Assembly: GCA_905147135.1 (NCBI GenBank)
Contig: LR990053.1
Span: 6,522,501-6,586,500 of the forward strand
Direction: 5' to 3'
From: Blastobasis lacticolella
Lineage: Eukaryota; Arthropoda; Insecta; Lepidoptera; Blastobasidae
DNA: 64,000 nt
Shown here: positions 11,001 through 22,560 of the stretch, piece by piece
Position numbering within the stretch: position 1 is the first letter of the stretch
Layout: each line of letters starts with the position of its first letter
Position numbers and translations under genes: made by a program
Notes under the pieces: generated by a model
Databases searched by the model: none
What the model was told of the DNA's origin: nothing
What the model saw: only the letters and a program-made list of their open reading frames with translations

Positions 11001-14000
11001 GAGCCTACGCTATGACCCTACGCTACGAGTCTACGCTACCAGCCTACGCTATGAGCCTACGATACGAGACTACGCTACGAGCCTACGCTACCAGCCTACG
11101 CAACGAGCCTACGCTACGAGCCTACGCTACTCGTAGATCCCAAGGGCGGCTCGAAATCGACACAAGAGTGGATACCTTAAATTATGAAACAGTAAAGAAA
11201 AAGTGCTACAATAGAAAAAGAGAATCCAACTATTTTCAGTCATTCAGGATTATGTAAAAATTACTATTCCTATCCCTATCCAAACAAACATACTTTCACA
11301 TATATAAGATGTACATACTGAAGATTCGAGATCAGAAATTCATACACAGATAATGCACATGAGTCACACAGCCGTGAATAGAACAAAGACAAGGTTCGAC
11401 TCAACACGCTACTCACTACCAACGTAAAAGAAAACAACGGTTCATTCGGTAAAGCTCAATTTTCATACGGCTACTTGCCAATACTATGCTACGTAAACAT
11501 AGAGTTGACCTTTGAAAAATTCCAGCCGGCAGCGTTTATTTTCGCGTTGGTATCGTTTCCGCTTCCATATATGTGGTTGGTGTGCGCGTGCGCCGCTAAT
11601 TGCGCGCGAGAGTACGCACGACAGCTCAATCTGTTTGGACTCCCATTCATAAGCGTATCCATATCGACGCCAGCTCATTTTATACTGGACGTTGGTACTA
11701 TAACAACCAGTGTAGGTTGATCTCTGGTTTGACTGCGCAACCTAAGAGATACCAGCTCATTTTATAGTGGACGTTTGTTTGATGTGCTGTTCTACAGTGC
11801 GCGGTAAACCGAATCCAAATTTAAAACTTGGCCAAGCCTTGCCGGTCGGCGACGAGGAATGCGTGACGTCATAGCGCGACAGCGGGATGCGGAGATGCGC
11901 GTCCGGTAATCCAACGATACTGACTGTACTGATGTAACTTTCCCTTAAACTAGCGCGTTAAATTGTGAAGTTCAGGTATCTCTAAATACTGTGAAATAAA
12001 GTCTATATTTGTGTCACTAGGATAAACTAATTGAACTCGTTTTGTAGACAGGGATGCGGAGATGCGTATGTGAAGTCGGGTGCGAGGTACCATTGAGCTC
12101 AGAGTTGGAATTTGATGGTACTATTCATACGAGAGCGATTATGTAATTAAACTTTATTTATTTTAAGTACATCTCAATTAATTCATACGTACACATACCT
12201 GCTAAGATTTCGAAATTAAAATGTGGCATTTAAATCTAAACTATATCTTTGTTACAATGTTTAATATCGGCTGGAAATGTGCGAATTTTTTTTACACATT
12301 TCTTGGAATACATACATACATACATCTGCTAAAAAATTCAAAAGTCGAATCACAATCAAATTATACATTAAACTACTTTGAGATTTATACCACAATAAAA
12401 ACAGCTAGTACAAACCTCCTGTTTTCATAAGACTACTTCACCACAGTGTTGCTTAATATGAGACATACCAAACACCCTTGTAGTACACGCGAATGAAGTC
12501 GGGGGCATAGCTAGTAATAAATACACAAAGAAAATACGAGTTGCCCTAATCTCTACCTACGTAATTTTTATTTTTATGAGCGGAGACTGTAGGCCGAAGG
12601 GTGCGGTATTCGAGCGATTCCGTGGGCGGCCTAGGATTTCCGGTGCCGCCGAAACGACTTTGAAAGAAGTAAAAAGGAACTGAAGTGCAGATATTGTGTT
12701 AAAAGTTTTATTGTTTATAATCTATCATAATTTGTATGTAATTATTTGTAAATATGGGCCTCAGTTGCCTGAAATAAATGAATAAACAAATAAATACCGT
12801 ACACCTAGATATTCCAAAAGTAGCTAAATTGAATTCCCGCTTTAATACTTCCCGTCCAAGATAGCTTCCATATCCATCAGCCGCCATCTCATATGACAAG
12901 AAACGCATTTGTATGATTCACGACGTGTGAGTCATGATGCATCTGTCCCATATTTTGATGCATGGCCTCCCATTTGCCCCACGTGACGCGGGTTCGTATC
13001 GGAGTGTTTTACTTATGTTTCTATCTATATATAATATTATAGAGTTTCCTGTTCTATTTATTCGATAGACATTCTTTTTTATATTTTTTATTTTATACTA
13101 CGCCGTGACAAACGAGCAGACAGCCCACCTGATGGTAAGCGGTAACTGTCGCCGGAACATCTACGAGTCACGCATTTAGGTTGCACGCTACAAAAATGAA
13201 GAACAGCAGGTGCGTTGTCACTAAAACTGCGATGAAATGCCTCATGCCTGTAATTGCGCTGGCTACCTTATCCTTCAAGACGGAAAACAAGAACGCAAGC
13301 ATTGCTGCTTGGCGGCAGAAATAGATAAGGCGGTGGTACTCACCTAGGCGCACTCCTCAGGCTAGACAGAGTCCTACCTCCTGATTATTTCTATGATTTT
13401 GTCCCGACGTTTTAATCTTCACAAGAAGATAGTAAATATCCTCGTACCCCAAGGATAATTTGACCCACTTCTTGGCACGTTATAAAGTGGGTCAGTATGC
13501 AACGCCATGAGACGGAAACTCGCTTATTATAATGTTCTCTTATGAAAACAAGGAGCCGGCGCTTATAAGATTTATTTTTCACTCAGTAGGGGTGCTCATG
13601 GATTGCAATTTCTATTAAGTCTTGTAAATGCACAAACGGTTTACGCGTGGGAAGTTTACCTTTAAAGAAATATACAATTTAATGGAAGTAGGCGAATGAT
13701 GTTTAGGAACATAATGAAATTAGAATTAATTTTTCATTTACGTCTCTATAAAGTAACGATAGCTCCACCAATCATTTAGCCTTCACCTAATATACAACAT
13801 TCGTAAATTTCAAACAATTTAAGCATTTAGAAACTTCAAAATCAAGATGACTTAAATATTTTTTTTTTTATTTTAACAATATCGAAGTGATGGCATGCTA
13901 AACTCTGATAAAAAATAATTTTAGAGAATAATTTAATGATTAAAACTTACGTTTCTCTTGCGTTTCGTTCATTTTCAAATGACAGATCGATTGTAAAAAT

Positions 14001-17000
14001 AAGAACAGTGACGCTATCACCGGGTCGGATAAGTTCGGATAAGTTTTGATCCTAGAGCGTGCGGTACATTATGGTACCTAAACTAGAAGAGGATATATAA
14101 CGAAATATTGTACCGCATATTTTTTCATTCCAACAGAAACTTCAACAACATTCATGTATGGACCTTTGCCCCGATTTCTTTTCACCTATTCACTATGATC
14201 TTTCTCCCCTTCTTTCATATACTACGCAACGTAATAATTTAGGTAATATTTCTTGTATATCGCGTGCTGCCAAAGTAAATAGTTTTTCTTGGCTTCTATG
14301 AGAATTAAGATGCGATATTGCCAATAAACGTCAAAGCGAATAAAGAGTTATGGAAAATCTCAGCTGTTCAGAAAAGTGAGTTGCTTTGCTCTCTACCGAA
14401 TGACTTCATTGTTGAACAAACAAAGCTTGTAAAGGGTTGTTCTTTGGCAACGGGATCCTTATTATACTCTTTGTTTGAAATGAGCGGGTGTGACGTCATC
14501 CGATGAGCGAAGGACATCTTTGTGCACCCTTTCTTGGCGTCTAACGTTAAGATACAAAATTGTGTATTTACACCCTAATTAAGTGGCATGTCATTGTTTA
14601 GGTAAATGAATGTACCTACAGTTATATACGTATAGTTATTATATTATATTCGTAATTCTAAATATCTGTGTTTGTGGGATACTGGAAACTATTTTACCGT
14701 GTAGATTACAGAATATTTTATCGTGAAACGAATGGCTTTGGGTGTGGCACAACCACACAATCAGGAAAACATGTGGACGTGACCTTATTTGTATGAATTC
14801 GTACTAATTAAACCATGTAAAGTTATTCTTTTATTCAGTGGGTAGACATGACAGCTAGATCAGCTCATAGCTGGTAAGCGTCGAACACCTGTATTCCGAC
14901 AAGTAACCCCTCAGTGGGCGCGAACGCACAGTGTTCCAACTGACAATACTTAAGTGACCAGAATTTACCAAGCCGCGTATAACTCTAAGTAAGGTAGCTT
15001 TACTATGCGTGCTCACAGTACGCATAATTAAGTATTACGTTCGACCGAGTCGAAGCATTATGTTTGTGAGTACGGGTGTAAGACTTTAGTCGCTTATTAC
15101 GTAGTGTCCGTTAGAAGGTTAATTTCTGGCTGAAACTGAAGCCAATTAATTGGCTATCACCACAACCTACACAGGCCGAAAGGTCTAAGAAATTTTGTTC
15201 ATGATTAGCTACAAGCTTTATTGAACTTTTATTGGCTTATACTGTATAATATAGAAAGGTAATTTAAATCATCTCTAGAAGTTGATCTAGAGATGATAAA
15301 AAACATTACTGTGCAATTTATTTATTTCGGGCCGTAGTCGAAGATTTTGTCGAAAGTGTTTTTTTTTGTCGAAGGTGGCCGAAGCCGGAAGCTTCGCTCG
15401 GACACTTCTTTTACGACACTCATAGTCGAGACTCTGTCGGAGACCATACGACAAGTACTCCCTACCAAATAAAAATATTTAACCCAAAAACTCACCGTGA
15501 ATAAGGGTCCAAACAATATGACTTTGGTCGCGTTCTGTAGTTCTGGGGGCAAGAGACTCTTGCAGACTGGCTTTCCGTATTCATTGATGATCTCACACAT
15601 TTCCTTCATCTCGTTGCATACTCGCGCCTGGGCCTCGGCGCCTCTGAACTCTGTCATCGAACCTGGAATGGGTCTGCGGACAATGGACACGAAGTTCAAT
15701 GTACGGGGATATTTTAATATAAAGTGTGCATTCTGGTTGTGCATGGTAATGTAAGATCTTTGCCTTTCAAAATTTATACACCAGCTTTTCGAATTTTCGC
15801 AAGAATATTGTGTGATCGAGAAAATATCTCGTACTTGAAATACTTTATATCGGGTCCATTTGCGGAACGTATAATGAAAGATTTGCGTAAATTAAAACAG
15901 TTAAGGATTACTTTTCATCAGTCAGTTGACGTGCTATTTTGATTGCAATTAATTTTCGATAAAATTATTCATGAACGGCTTAAAATATTTGTGCCCCCGC
16001 ATTTAATTTCCAACGTAGGAACTTACATAAACAAATAACAGAGCTGATTTAATTGCAATCCTCATTTGCAACCAAATTAACATTTATATCTATCTTTTGC
16101 AGTAACTCACGGAGCGTTGATTGTTGGAAGCCTTAAAGGTTTATTTAACTATTTTACATTTTCTGTACTATTTAGGATTCTCAACCTCAAAAGCATATAA
16201 TGAATATTCATAGGAAAACTGATACACAATGATGCATTTTGATCCGAATTTATAAGAGCGTCGATGTTAAATAGTTGAATAGTAAGCGATGCTCTTACGG
16301 TTAAGGGAAACATCGCGATGAAACCTACACATTCAGGCGCCTATGTAACGATCCATTCCATCCATGTAATGATCCATTCTGGTCAGGTTACCTTATTATT
16401 AGTCAGATGGCTGCCGTCAGTAATTACCTGATCTGCCAAATCCCGGATCATGGTCAAGGCGGACTCCGGTCCCTCGCACGCAAGAACACAACCGGGACAT
16501 TAACACCAAAATGTTGATGATTATACAACAGACAAAAGCCAATACACAATGATGCACTTCCAAATGGAGAAGCACCAGTAGCAGCCGGATTCGTAGGTAT
16601 GCTATAATATTATCGCATTAACATTCCTTTCATGACGTAGTTTTCTACTAAACAAACAGGACAACTATAACATTTTCCACTAGCGCAGGAGATATAAAAT
16701 ACCTACGTCTAGTTCCCACTTGTACTCTAGTTTAATGCAGCCATAAAAGTTATTGGTTATTCCACTGTTTTTATAGTACGTCTAATATAGCCTTGGGGAG
16801 GAGTTTAGTGTCATGAAAGATGATATACGAAGCGATGTTCTCGACTGGTAGTAATTTGAATAATATTTATAGAAAGCAATACTTTTACTGCGGGTGTTTT
16901 GTTTAAATATATTTTCGTGGTTCCCGTTTGTAAGTTTGAAACAAGAACACAAATTGTTGTTGTTAAAGTTGTGTGTACGTGAAATTATAACATTTATCTG

Positions 17001-20000
17001 ATACGTTTTGCCGTAAGGCGCATGCAGTCGTGCACAAATATAAAAGTAGGGCGAATTCTAAAGATCACATTTGACAGCTGTCATCATTTCCTTGCGTCGC
17101 GAAAACACGATAGCGCCTAATATAATGAACTTTATGTCGTGGACATAAGGAAGTGATGACATATGTCACATGTTAATTTTAACATGTTGAGCACTAGGTA
17201 CGAATGTAAATGAACAACAACTTTTCTTAATATTACAATTTTTTTTTGCGCACAATCGTTTAAGTGACTCAAAGGACGTTTACCGCGGCCACAGCTTGCT
17301 TGTGTTTATTTACCTACTCGTGACTACTTATTTAGTTACAGACAGCAGAATTATCGGAATTAGTAATGTTTCATACATTACTAATTCCGATAATTATGAC
17401 GACGTATATGTCTACTAATAAACGGTGATATTTTTCAAGATTGAACGTAAGTTAACGTAACATGATAAATACGCGAGACACGAAAATAAATAAGCAATCT
17501 ATAACATAAATATTTTCATATCTTGGCGCTATTGGGTTGGCATAGTTCGGTAGCTTGGGGTTCAACTTAAAATTTAGGCCATGTTGTGTAGGAACTAGTG
17601 ATATATCTTGACCTCTCCGTAGGACTAGCGTTCATTTAAAAAAGTCGCTCAGGAAAAATATAAACTGCTCTAAAACGATTTCCATGCGAACGGAGTCGCA
17701 GGCAAAAGCTGGTATAATATAAATAAGCAATTTACAACCATATTTATGACTACCCATCGATGACGCCAAAAACAACCGCTATCTTGAATGGTATAGAAGC
17801 CATTGACTCAATTGCGGTAAATGCGGTGAAACAAGGTAAATCATATTCTCACATCGACATATGCCTATTTCATATTTAAAAAACGTTTTTCCCTATATTT
17901 ATAGCTTATGCGTTTAATCAATACTTACATTTTAAAAACGTTCTAATATTGGGATATATTTTACCTATGAAATTGGCGTCTTTTTCGCAAGTATATATTT
18001 GCTCAAATATTTTTTAATGTCCATATCATATCAAAATTTATATTTGATTTCGAAAATAGAGTAAGTATGTTTAAATGCCGATAAGTACCTTATATTGAAT
18101 AAAAAAATTTTTTTAAATGTTTTTATAAGGGTTTGAAACACCCCTTTTCAGTTGGCGTCAATTTTGCCTCTTTTAACAGGTGTAATTTTATGAAGAGGGT
18201 ATAACTACCCTACTACTGGTTGTGCATAACATTTTGCTGTGATAACTCATAACAAAATTAGCGAGCTACTAAGTTTCATTATAATTGGATTCGCCATTTC
18301 CAAGAAATTGAAAAATTTTCTTGTCTGAAAATTTTTGTTTCAGTCATTATCGCCCTACAAAACGCCAATTTCATAGGTAAGAACCTAATGCTTATAATGA
18401 TATGATTTAACAACTGTTTGCTCCTAGTTAAACTTCACAATTTCATTAGAAAACTTAGCGCAAAGTTCAAGGAAAATAGAGGCAATAAAGTCAAACATGA
18501 TTGCATTTGCAAGTGAACAGTAAAGCCAATAGCCTAGTACTAAGTTATTTAATTGCATCGTTGAGCAAATTAAGCAATCAAAGCGTATGGGTAGCAAACA
18601 TACAGTTGAGAGCGCTATCCTCTTTTGTACAAATGTAATTCTAAAATAATCGGCACCGTGCACAATTTTACCCGGATTATCTCGACAGATTTAGCTAATG
18701 CTCAAGTTAATGATGAAGAAGGGACTAAGGAACTCTCTAAGGGAGGTTTAGACACTGTCTAATTAAACCAAGGTAATCCCTTCTATCAAATTTATGTGCA
18801 CGAGTAGAATATTGTCATTGGAATGATGTATAGTGGAATGGTTGGACCGATAACAAAAGTTAAGTACCATACGTCGATAACGGCAACTGAAGGGGTGACC
18901 GTTGCGTATCTTGAGGCTATACGAACTTCAGCTCCGCAACGAGCTCGCCATAGGTATGTGCCTCTTAATATCGTTGGTGAATTTGACCTAGTCTGACATT
19001 TTGTCTGATATAGGAACAAAAAGCATAGAATGTGGTTTCTTTCGCAAAAAAATTAAAAATCTTATTCATAGAAATTAAAAAAAAAAAGTAAATTGCTGCC
19101 AGCCTCTTGGTAAAATATCTGTTGCGTATGTTGCTCAGAACATGAAGAGTGCAAAATGAGTTATTCGAAATAGGCTATCAATTTATCCAGAAGCCTTCTC
19201 ATTTAAGTAACGCAAGTAACGATCGTAAAATCTACGTGTAATAAATGTCTTCTTTCATTCTTTCTATCTAAAAATCTATCACTTAATAAAATGGAATCTC
19301 GTATATCAAAGTGCTCAAAGGTTTAATGCAGTTCTATGAACAATTTGTAAGAGAAGTGGAGGTGAATTAATAGTAGTTTAACCAACTTTCATAAACCATA
19401 TTTTATCTACACTCATATCTTCATATAAAAACTTCGTTAGTATCCATAATTTTCTCAAATTTGCTGGAAATAAGCTGCTAGTCGCATTTCTGTTTCACTT
19501 CGCTACTTTCGGTGAGCCAAGAGTGTAATGATCAATGCATACGCGAAATACAACGGTTTTCATCACACTTGCAAGAAAAATACAGCCCTATATTGTTATA
19601 ATTACTGACACAGCGAAAAGTTTAGCAAAATATTTATACGGAAAAAGACGTGCAGTTTTCTTAAGGGCGCGAAAAGAAAAATCAACATAAAGCCAATAAA
19701 TTTGGCTTTATTATATTAAAAATATAATAAAGCAAATATTTTCTTTTTATAACATAACTTATTGCGAATCGTAAAAAAAACTTTCAGCAGCATACATTTT
19801 TTATTTTAGATTTTAATTAAGGTTATGGTACTTACCCTTATTATCTACAAGTTAGGATATGTAGACCAAAATTTACACAATTTTTCGCACGGGTTTTAAA
19901 AGTGCCTGTATAAACACTCATTTCAGCGTCATACAAACATAATTATAATTAACGAAGTACTCTGAATGTGCAAGTCACTTTAAAGTTTCATGCTAACTTA

Positions 20001-20194
20001 TACAACGGATACTTGGTAACTTGTACTTGATATAAGTTCTAGTTTTAGTATACTTACTTGCCGTATTCATCTTTTGAGAATGTGGGTTTGAGGTTTTTGT
20101 CGAACGATCCACTGAAAGCCGTGACTTTTTGGAGGTCGCTGTGTGATTGCGCCTTTGTATCGAACGCTGATATGAGGTCTGTTAGCGATGAACT
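8061..20194 (-). CDS. Costars-domain (ABRA/STARS-like) actin-binding Rho-activating protein, last four exons
   Basis: Exons in transcript order: 20058-20194, 15496-15673, 9276-9368 and 8061-8174 (stop TAG at 8061-8063). All junctions are GT-AG and phases agree (137, 178, 93 and 114 nt; 173 residues plus stop). The join at 20058/15673 completes the YGKPIPGS motif, which precedes the TEFRG segment typical of insect family members. Exon 2 gives the helical half (RVCNEMKEMCEII). Exons 3 and 4 give the winged-helix half: ISDKLVGILLRTRKH, FEGEVLFQ and QDDDVPIFLL. The Costars domain of ABRA proteins binds actin and promotes MRTF/SRF signalling; in insects it is mainly known from muscle-expressed proteins. 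The protein continues 25 residues past the domain. The exon(s) with the initiator ATG lie upstream (above 20194) and were not found, so the 5' end is partial. Introns are 1.1, 6.1 and 4.4 kb and full of repeats. Confidence 0.85.
8216..8521 (+). mobile_element. tRNA-derived SINE in the last Costars intron
   Basis: Family head GTGGTCGAGTGGTTAAGG and B box GGTTCGAATCC, then the conserved body up to CCGGGACATTAAC. It lies on the strand opposite the host gene, 42 bp upstream of the 3' splice site of the terminal exon (8174). It could therefore affect the branch point/polypyrimidine region. Confidence 0.88.
8951..9016 (-). repeat. Head of a second tRNA-like SINE family
   Basis: Reads on the minus strand GACGATCTGAGTGGTTCAGT and ends in a B-box-like GGATTCGATTTCCGG. 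Related copies are at 25160-25230 and 33124-33204, all on the minus strand. Only the tRNA-like head of about 70 bp is recognisable. Confidence 0.6.
9086..9210 (+). repeat. Interspersed repeat, also at 18838-18968
   Basis: Shares GGCGAGCTCGTTGCGG, GCTGAAGTTCG, GGTCACCC and a GTACTTAACCTTTATGACCGGTC-like block, in the same order, with the inverted copy at 18838-18968. No protein similarity was recognised. Confidence 0.65.
9276..9368 (-). CDS. Costars gene, internal exon 3 of the four seen
   Basis: 31 codons, phase 0 at both ends, with acceptor TTGTTGCAG and donor GTAATT. It encodes the core of the Costars winged helix (ISDKLVGILLRTRKH, then YFEGEVLFQ). Listed separately because it is short and isolated by 6.1 kb from exon 2. 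See 8061-20194 for the gene. Confidence 0.88.
9424..9605 (+). pseudogene. RTE-type LINE, 3' end of ORF2 (fragment)
   Basis: Translates to a degraded version of the ORF2 C-terminus: VLEWR, then PTRWSDDLVKIAGTSWMRKA, then the WRSLG..AQQWASSG end. The same end is found at 52715-52895 on the other strand. The 5' part of the element is missing. It lies in the Costars intron. Confidence 0.85.
10999..11134 (+). repeat. 12-bp tandem array (CCTACGCTACGAG-type units)
   Basis: About eleven imperfect units of the 12-mer CTACGCTACGAGC. Because the unit length is a multiple of three, the array is open in frame and produces a repetitive peptide (LRYE/LRAYAT-type). No start context or homology supports translation. 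It lies in a Costars intron. Confidence 0.9.
13105..13170 (+). repeat. Fragment of dispersed repeat (AAACGAGC..CCTGATGGTAAGC family)
   Basis: Shares the AAACGAGCAGACAGCCCACC and TGATGGTAAGCGGT cores with the inverted copies at 26210-26325 and 29562-29672, and with a weaker copy at about 5735-5795. This family is very common in lepidopteran genomes. Confidence 0.6.
15496..15673 (-). CDS. Costars gene, exon 2 of the four seen
   Basis: Acceptor GTCCGCAG and donor GTGAGT. One base completes the Lys codon of the previous exon; the rest is 59 codons. It encodes PIPGSMTEFRG and then a helical segment (QARVCNEMKEMCEIINEYG) leading to VILFGPLFT, the first half of the Costars domain. See 8061-20194. 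Confidence 0.87.
16266..16512 (+). mobile_element. tRNA-derived SINE, 5'-truncated copy
   Basis: Starts inside the family body (TAGTTGAATAG..GATGCTCTTACGG) and runs to the 3' segment CCGGGACATTAACACCAAAATG. The tRNA-like head is missing. Lies in the first identified Costars intron. Confidence 0.85.
17349..17395. repeat. Perfect 20-bp inverted repeat with 7-nt loop
   Basis: The arm AATTATCGGAATTAGTAATG is followed by a 7-nt loop and its exact reverse complement. RNA from either strand would fold into a perfect stem. It is not associated with a longer MITE here. It could be a cruciform-prone site or the stem of a small RNA; sequence alone does not decide. Confidence 0.85.
17964..18377. mobile_element. 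Mariner-like MITE, 414 bp, TA target
   Basis: The ends CCTATGAAATTGGCGT (17964) and ACGCCAATTTCATAGG (ending 18377) are inverted repeats, flanked on both sides by TA. The TIR strongly resembles the mariner ITRs known from moths (..ATGAAATTGGCGTTTT). The interior is AT-rich with no transposase frame, so this is a non-autonomous derivative. Confidence 0.8.
18838..18968 (-). repeat. Interspersed repeat, inverted copy of 9086-9210
   Basis: On the minus strand it carries GGCGAGCTCGTTGCGGAGCT, then GAAGTTCG, GGTCACCCC and GGTACTTAACTTTTGTTATC. The block order is the same as in the plus-strand copy at 9086-9210. Confidence 0.65.
20058..20194 (-). CDS. Costars gene, most 5' exon identified
   Basis: Acceptor TTTATTTACAG and donor GTAAGT. 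45 codons plus two bases, starting in phase 0. It encodes a Ser-rich N-terminal segment (SSLTDLISAFDTKAQSHSD) and ends in FSKDEYG. The FSKDEYGKP junction with the next exon is typical of insect Costars proteins. No ATG precedes it in frame, so at least one exon is upstream. Confidence 0.82.
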
Positions 20195-21455
20195 CTGTAA
20201 ATAAAGAAAAATGCTTTGAAAATCACAAATTTGTATAAGGCACTCCGCTGCGTCACAGCGGACATCCGCTTAATGTGTTGATTGGTGGTCGAAACATTGC
20301 CATACAAAATATGTTGTCGTATCGTGGGGTATCCAAATCAACTCTGATATCAGGAACATACCGGACCTTAAATTTTTTTGACGTTATTGGTTCCGGTCAC
20401 CTTACATTGCCTGTATTGCGGGTTTAGTACATACGGTGCACGTGACTTAGCTTCAAATGCTGGCAATGGATCGGTAAAGTAAATTTAAAACCGCTACATA
20501 CGCGCAGCTTTCACAGAACCACCGAGCACCGAGAACAATTTAAAACAGTTTTCTAACTACAAACTGCACGCATAGCATTCACGATGAAACAGTTCAATTA
20601 TTACAGCAGAACAAGTATTTTCATTACAAAAGTAGGAACTAAAATGCTGCCTGACTGTTTCGAACAGAGCTTCATTACTGCATGTTTTGCATAAAAATTT
20701 AAAATGCCGTTTGTAAGCATTGTTGGTTTTAAGAAATGCCATTTGGAAATAGACGAGTGGCGCAGTAATTATGATAATGTACCTACTTAACTGTTAAATA
20801 TGACACAATTCTTTTTTAAATGGGGTACAAATGCTACAATGATTAGCCTTTTTTCATACTAAACAGCTACAATCAGAACAGCCTGTGAAAAAATTGGTCT
20901 GCGGAAAAAACTATCGTATTGGAGAAATTAATTCAATACAGAAGTAATCATTGTCTTATTGGCTATCAAACCGTGAAAACCTAATTATAATTGATTATGT
21001 AAATACTTAATAGATAAATATGATGATGAAGACTGATTTGCCAGAAATATATCAGCGATATCGAAAAATGCGTTCTGTGGTTCGATATATAAGCTCGTAA
21101 GTGTAGTAAAAGTAACTATTGGCCAAATATTAGCATTATATTATAAAGAGTAAAGATTTGTATCTGTTTGCAATAAATAAACTCAAATACTACAGGATTT
21201 ACCACGCGCCGAAATGCGCGCGGGTGAAAGCCGCTGAGAACGGCTCGTCTATGTATTTTTTCAAATGAATAAGTAGAAACTATTATATTTTTTACTAGTT
21301 AATAATAATATTTGCGGAAACAGGAAAACGGAAAAGCATTTGTTTCGTACATCGAAACTGTTCTATTAAGCCAGGATAATTGGCAAATCTTTGCTGGAAT
21401 GCTCTTCCCGGAAATAATAAATAAATCCTCGTATTATTATTTTCGCAGAGAATAA

Positions 21456-21786
21456 GGAGCACCGGTGGCCTAGTGGTTACTGAGTCCGATTAGTAAGCGA
21501 GAGGTCCCGGGTTCGAATGCCACTGCCGCCATGTACCTACCAGTGATTCTTTTCATCTAACCGATGCTTTTACGGTGAGGGAAAATATCGTGATGAAACC
21601 TGCACAGGCGTCTGAATGTTTAATCATGTTCCAATCTGGTCAGGTTCCCCTGATAGTCACGGTCACGGAGGTCAGATGGCAGTCGCTCCACTATAATTAC
21701 CTGATCTGCCAAATTCTGGATCATGGTCAAGGCGGACCCCGAGCCCTTTGCGTGAGAGCACAACCGAGAATTAACGCCAAGATGAT
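21456..21786 (+). mobile_element. Full-length tRNA-derived SINE with target-site duplication
   Basis: Head GGTGGCCTAGTGGTTACTGA, B box GGTTCGAATGCC, complete body and 3' end AACGCCAAGATGATT. Flanking direct repeats are TATTATTATTTTCGCAGAG on the left and TATTATTATTTACGCAGAA on the right, an imperfect duplication of about 18 bp. Confidence 0.9.
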
Positions 21787-22298
21787 TTATTATTATTTAC
21801 GCAGAATGTTTTTTAATTACTTACTTCCAGCGAGCAGTAAGTACCGCTATCCATTATATTTACTCGTATAACTAGGGACCCGGCGCGACTACGTTCGCAT
21901 TCACCTACTTCAGCCCTGGCTACCCTTTTCCTACTTATAAACCTTTCTCTTGAATAACTTTATCCATTGTTGAAAACCGCATTAAAATCCGTTGCGTGGT
22001 ATAAAAGATATATGAGGACATAGATACATAGGAACAGACGGCGTAAAGCGACTTTGTTTATGCTACGTTTAGATGGATTAGTACCTATAAACCCAACCGG
22101 ATTAATCAAACTTTTGGAAAATCAAATTTAACAACAAACTTTTCAGATTTGATGTTTTGGGTACCTTCTGTAGTTATTTTATACATTCATAAAGTCGCCC
22201 AATGTGTAACAACTGTGGTAGACCGCAACATGCGATACTTATGATGCATACATACATACTTCGCGTGCGAGAATGTGCGCATCTTTAATAAAAAAATT

Positions 22299-22560
22299 AA
22301 TCATCTTGGCGTTAAGGTCCCGGTTGTGGTCTCGCGCACGAGGGCCCGGAGGGCCCGGGGCCCGCCTTGATCATGATCCAGAATGTGGCAGATCAGGCAA
22401 TTACAGTGGAGGACTGCCATCTGTCCTCCATGACCCTGCTACCAGGGGAACCTGACCAGTTTGGATCGTGGTAACACATTCAGTCGCCGCAGCGAAATTT
22501 GATCCCGGTACCTCTCGCTTACGACTCGGATACCCTAATCGCTCGGCCATCAACGCTCTC
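22299..22560 (-). mobile_element. tRNA-derived SINE, inverted copy with internal deletion
   Basis: On the minus strand it begins GAGCGTTGATGGCCGAGCGA and ends AACGCCAAGATGATT followed by an A/T tail. The B box is degraded (GGATCAAATTT), and the segment between the head and AATGTG is deleted. Confidence 0.88.

Noticed and set aside
15497..15754. Plus-strand open frame of 85 codons
   Set aside because: Antisense of the Costars exon 15496-15673.
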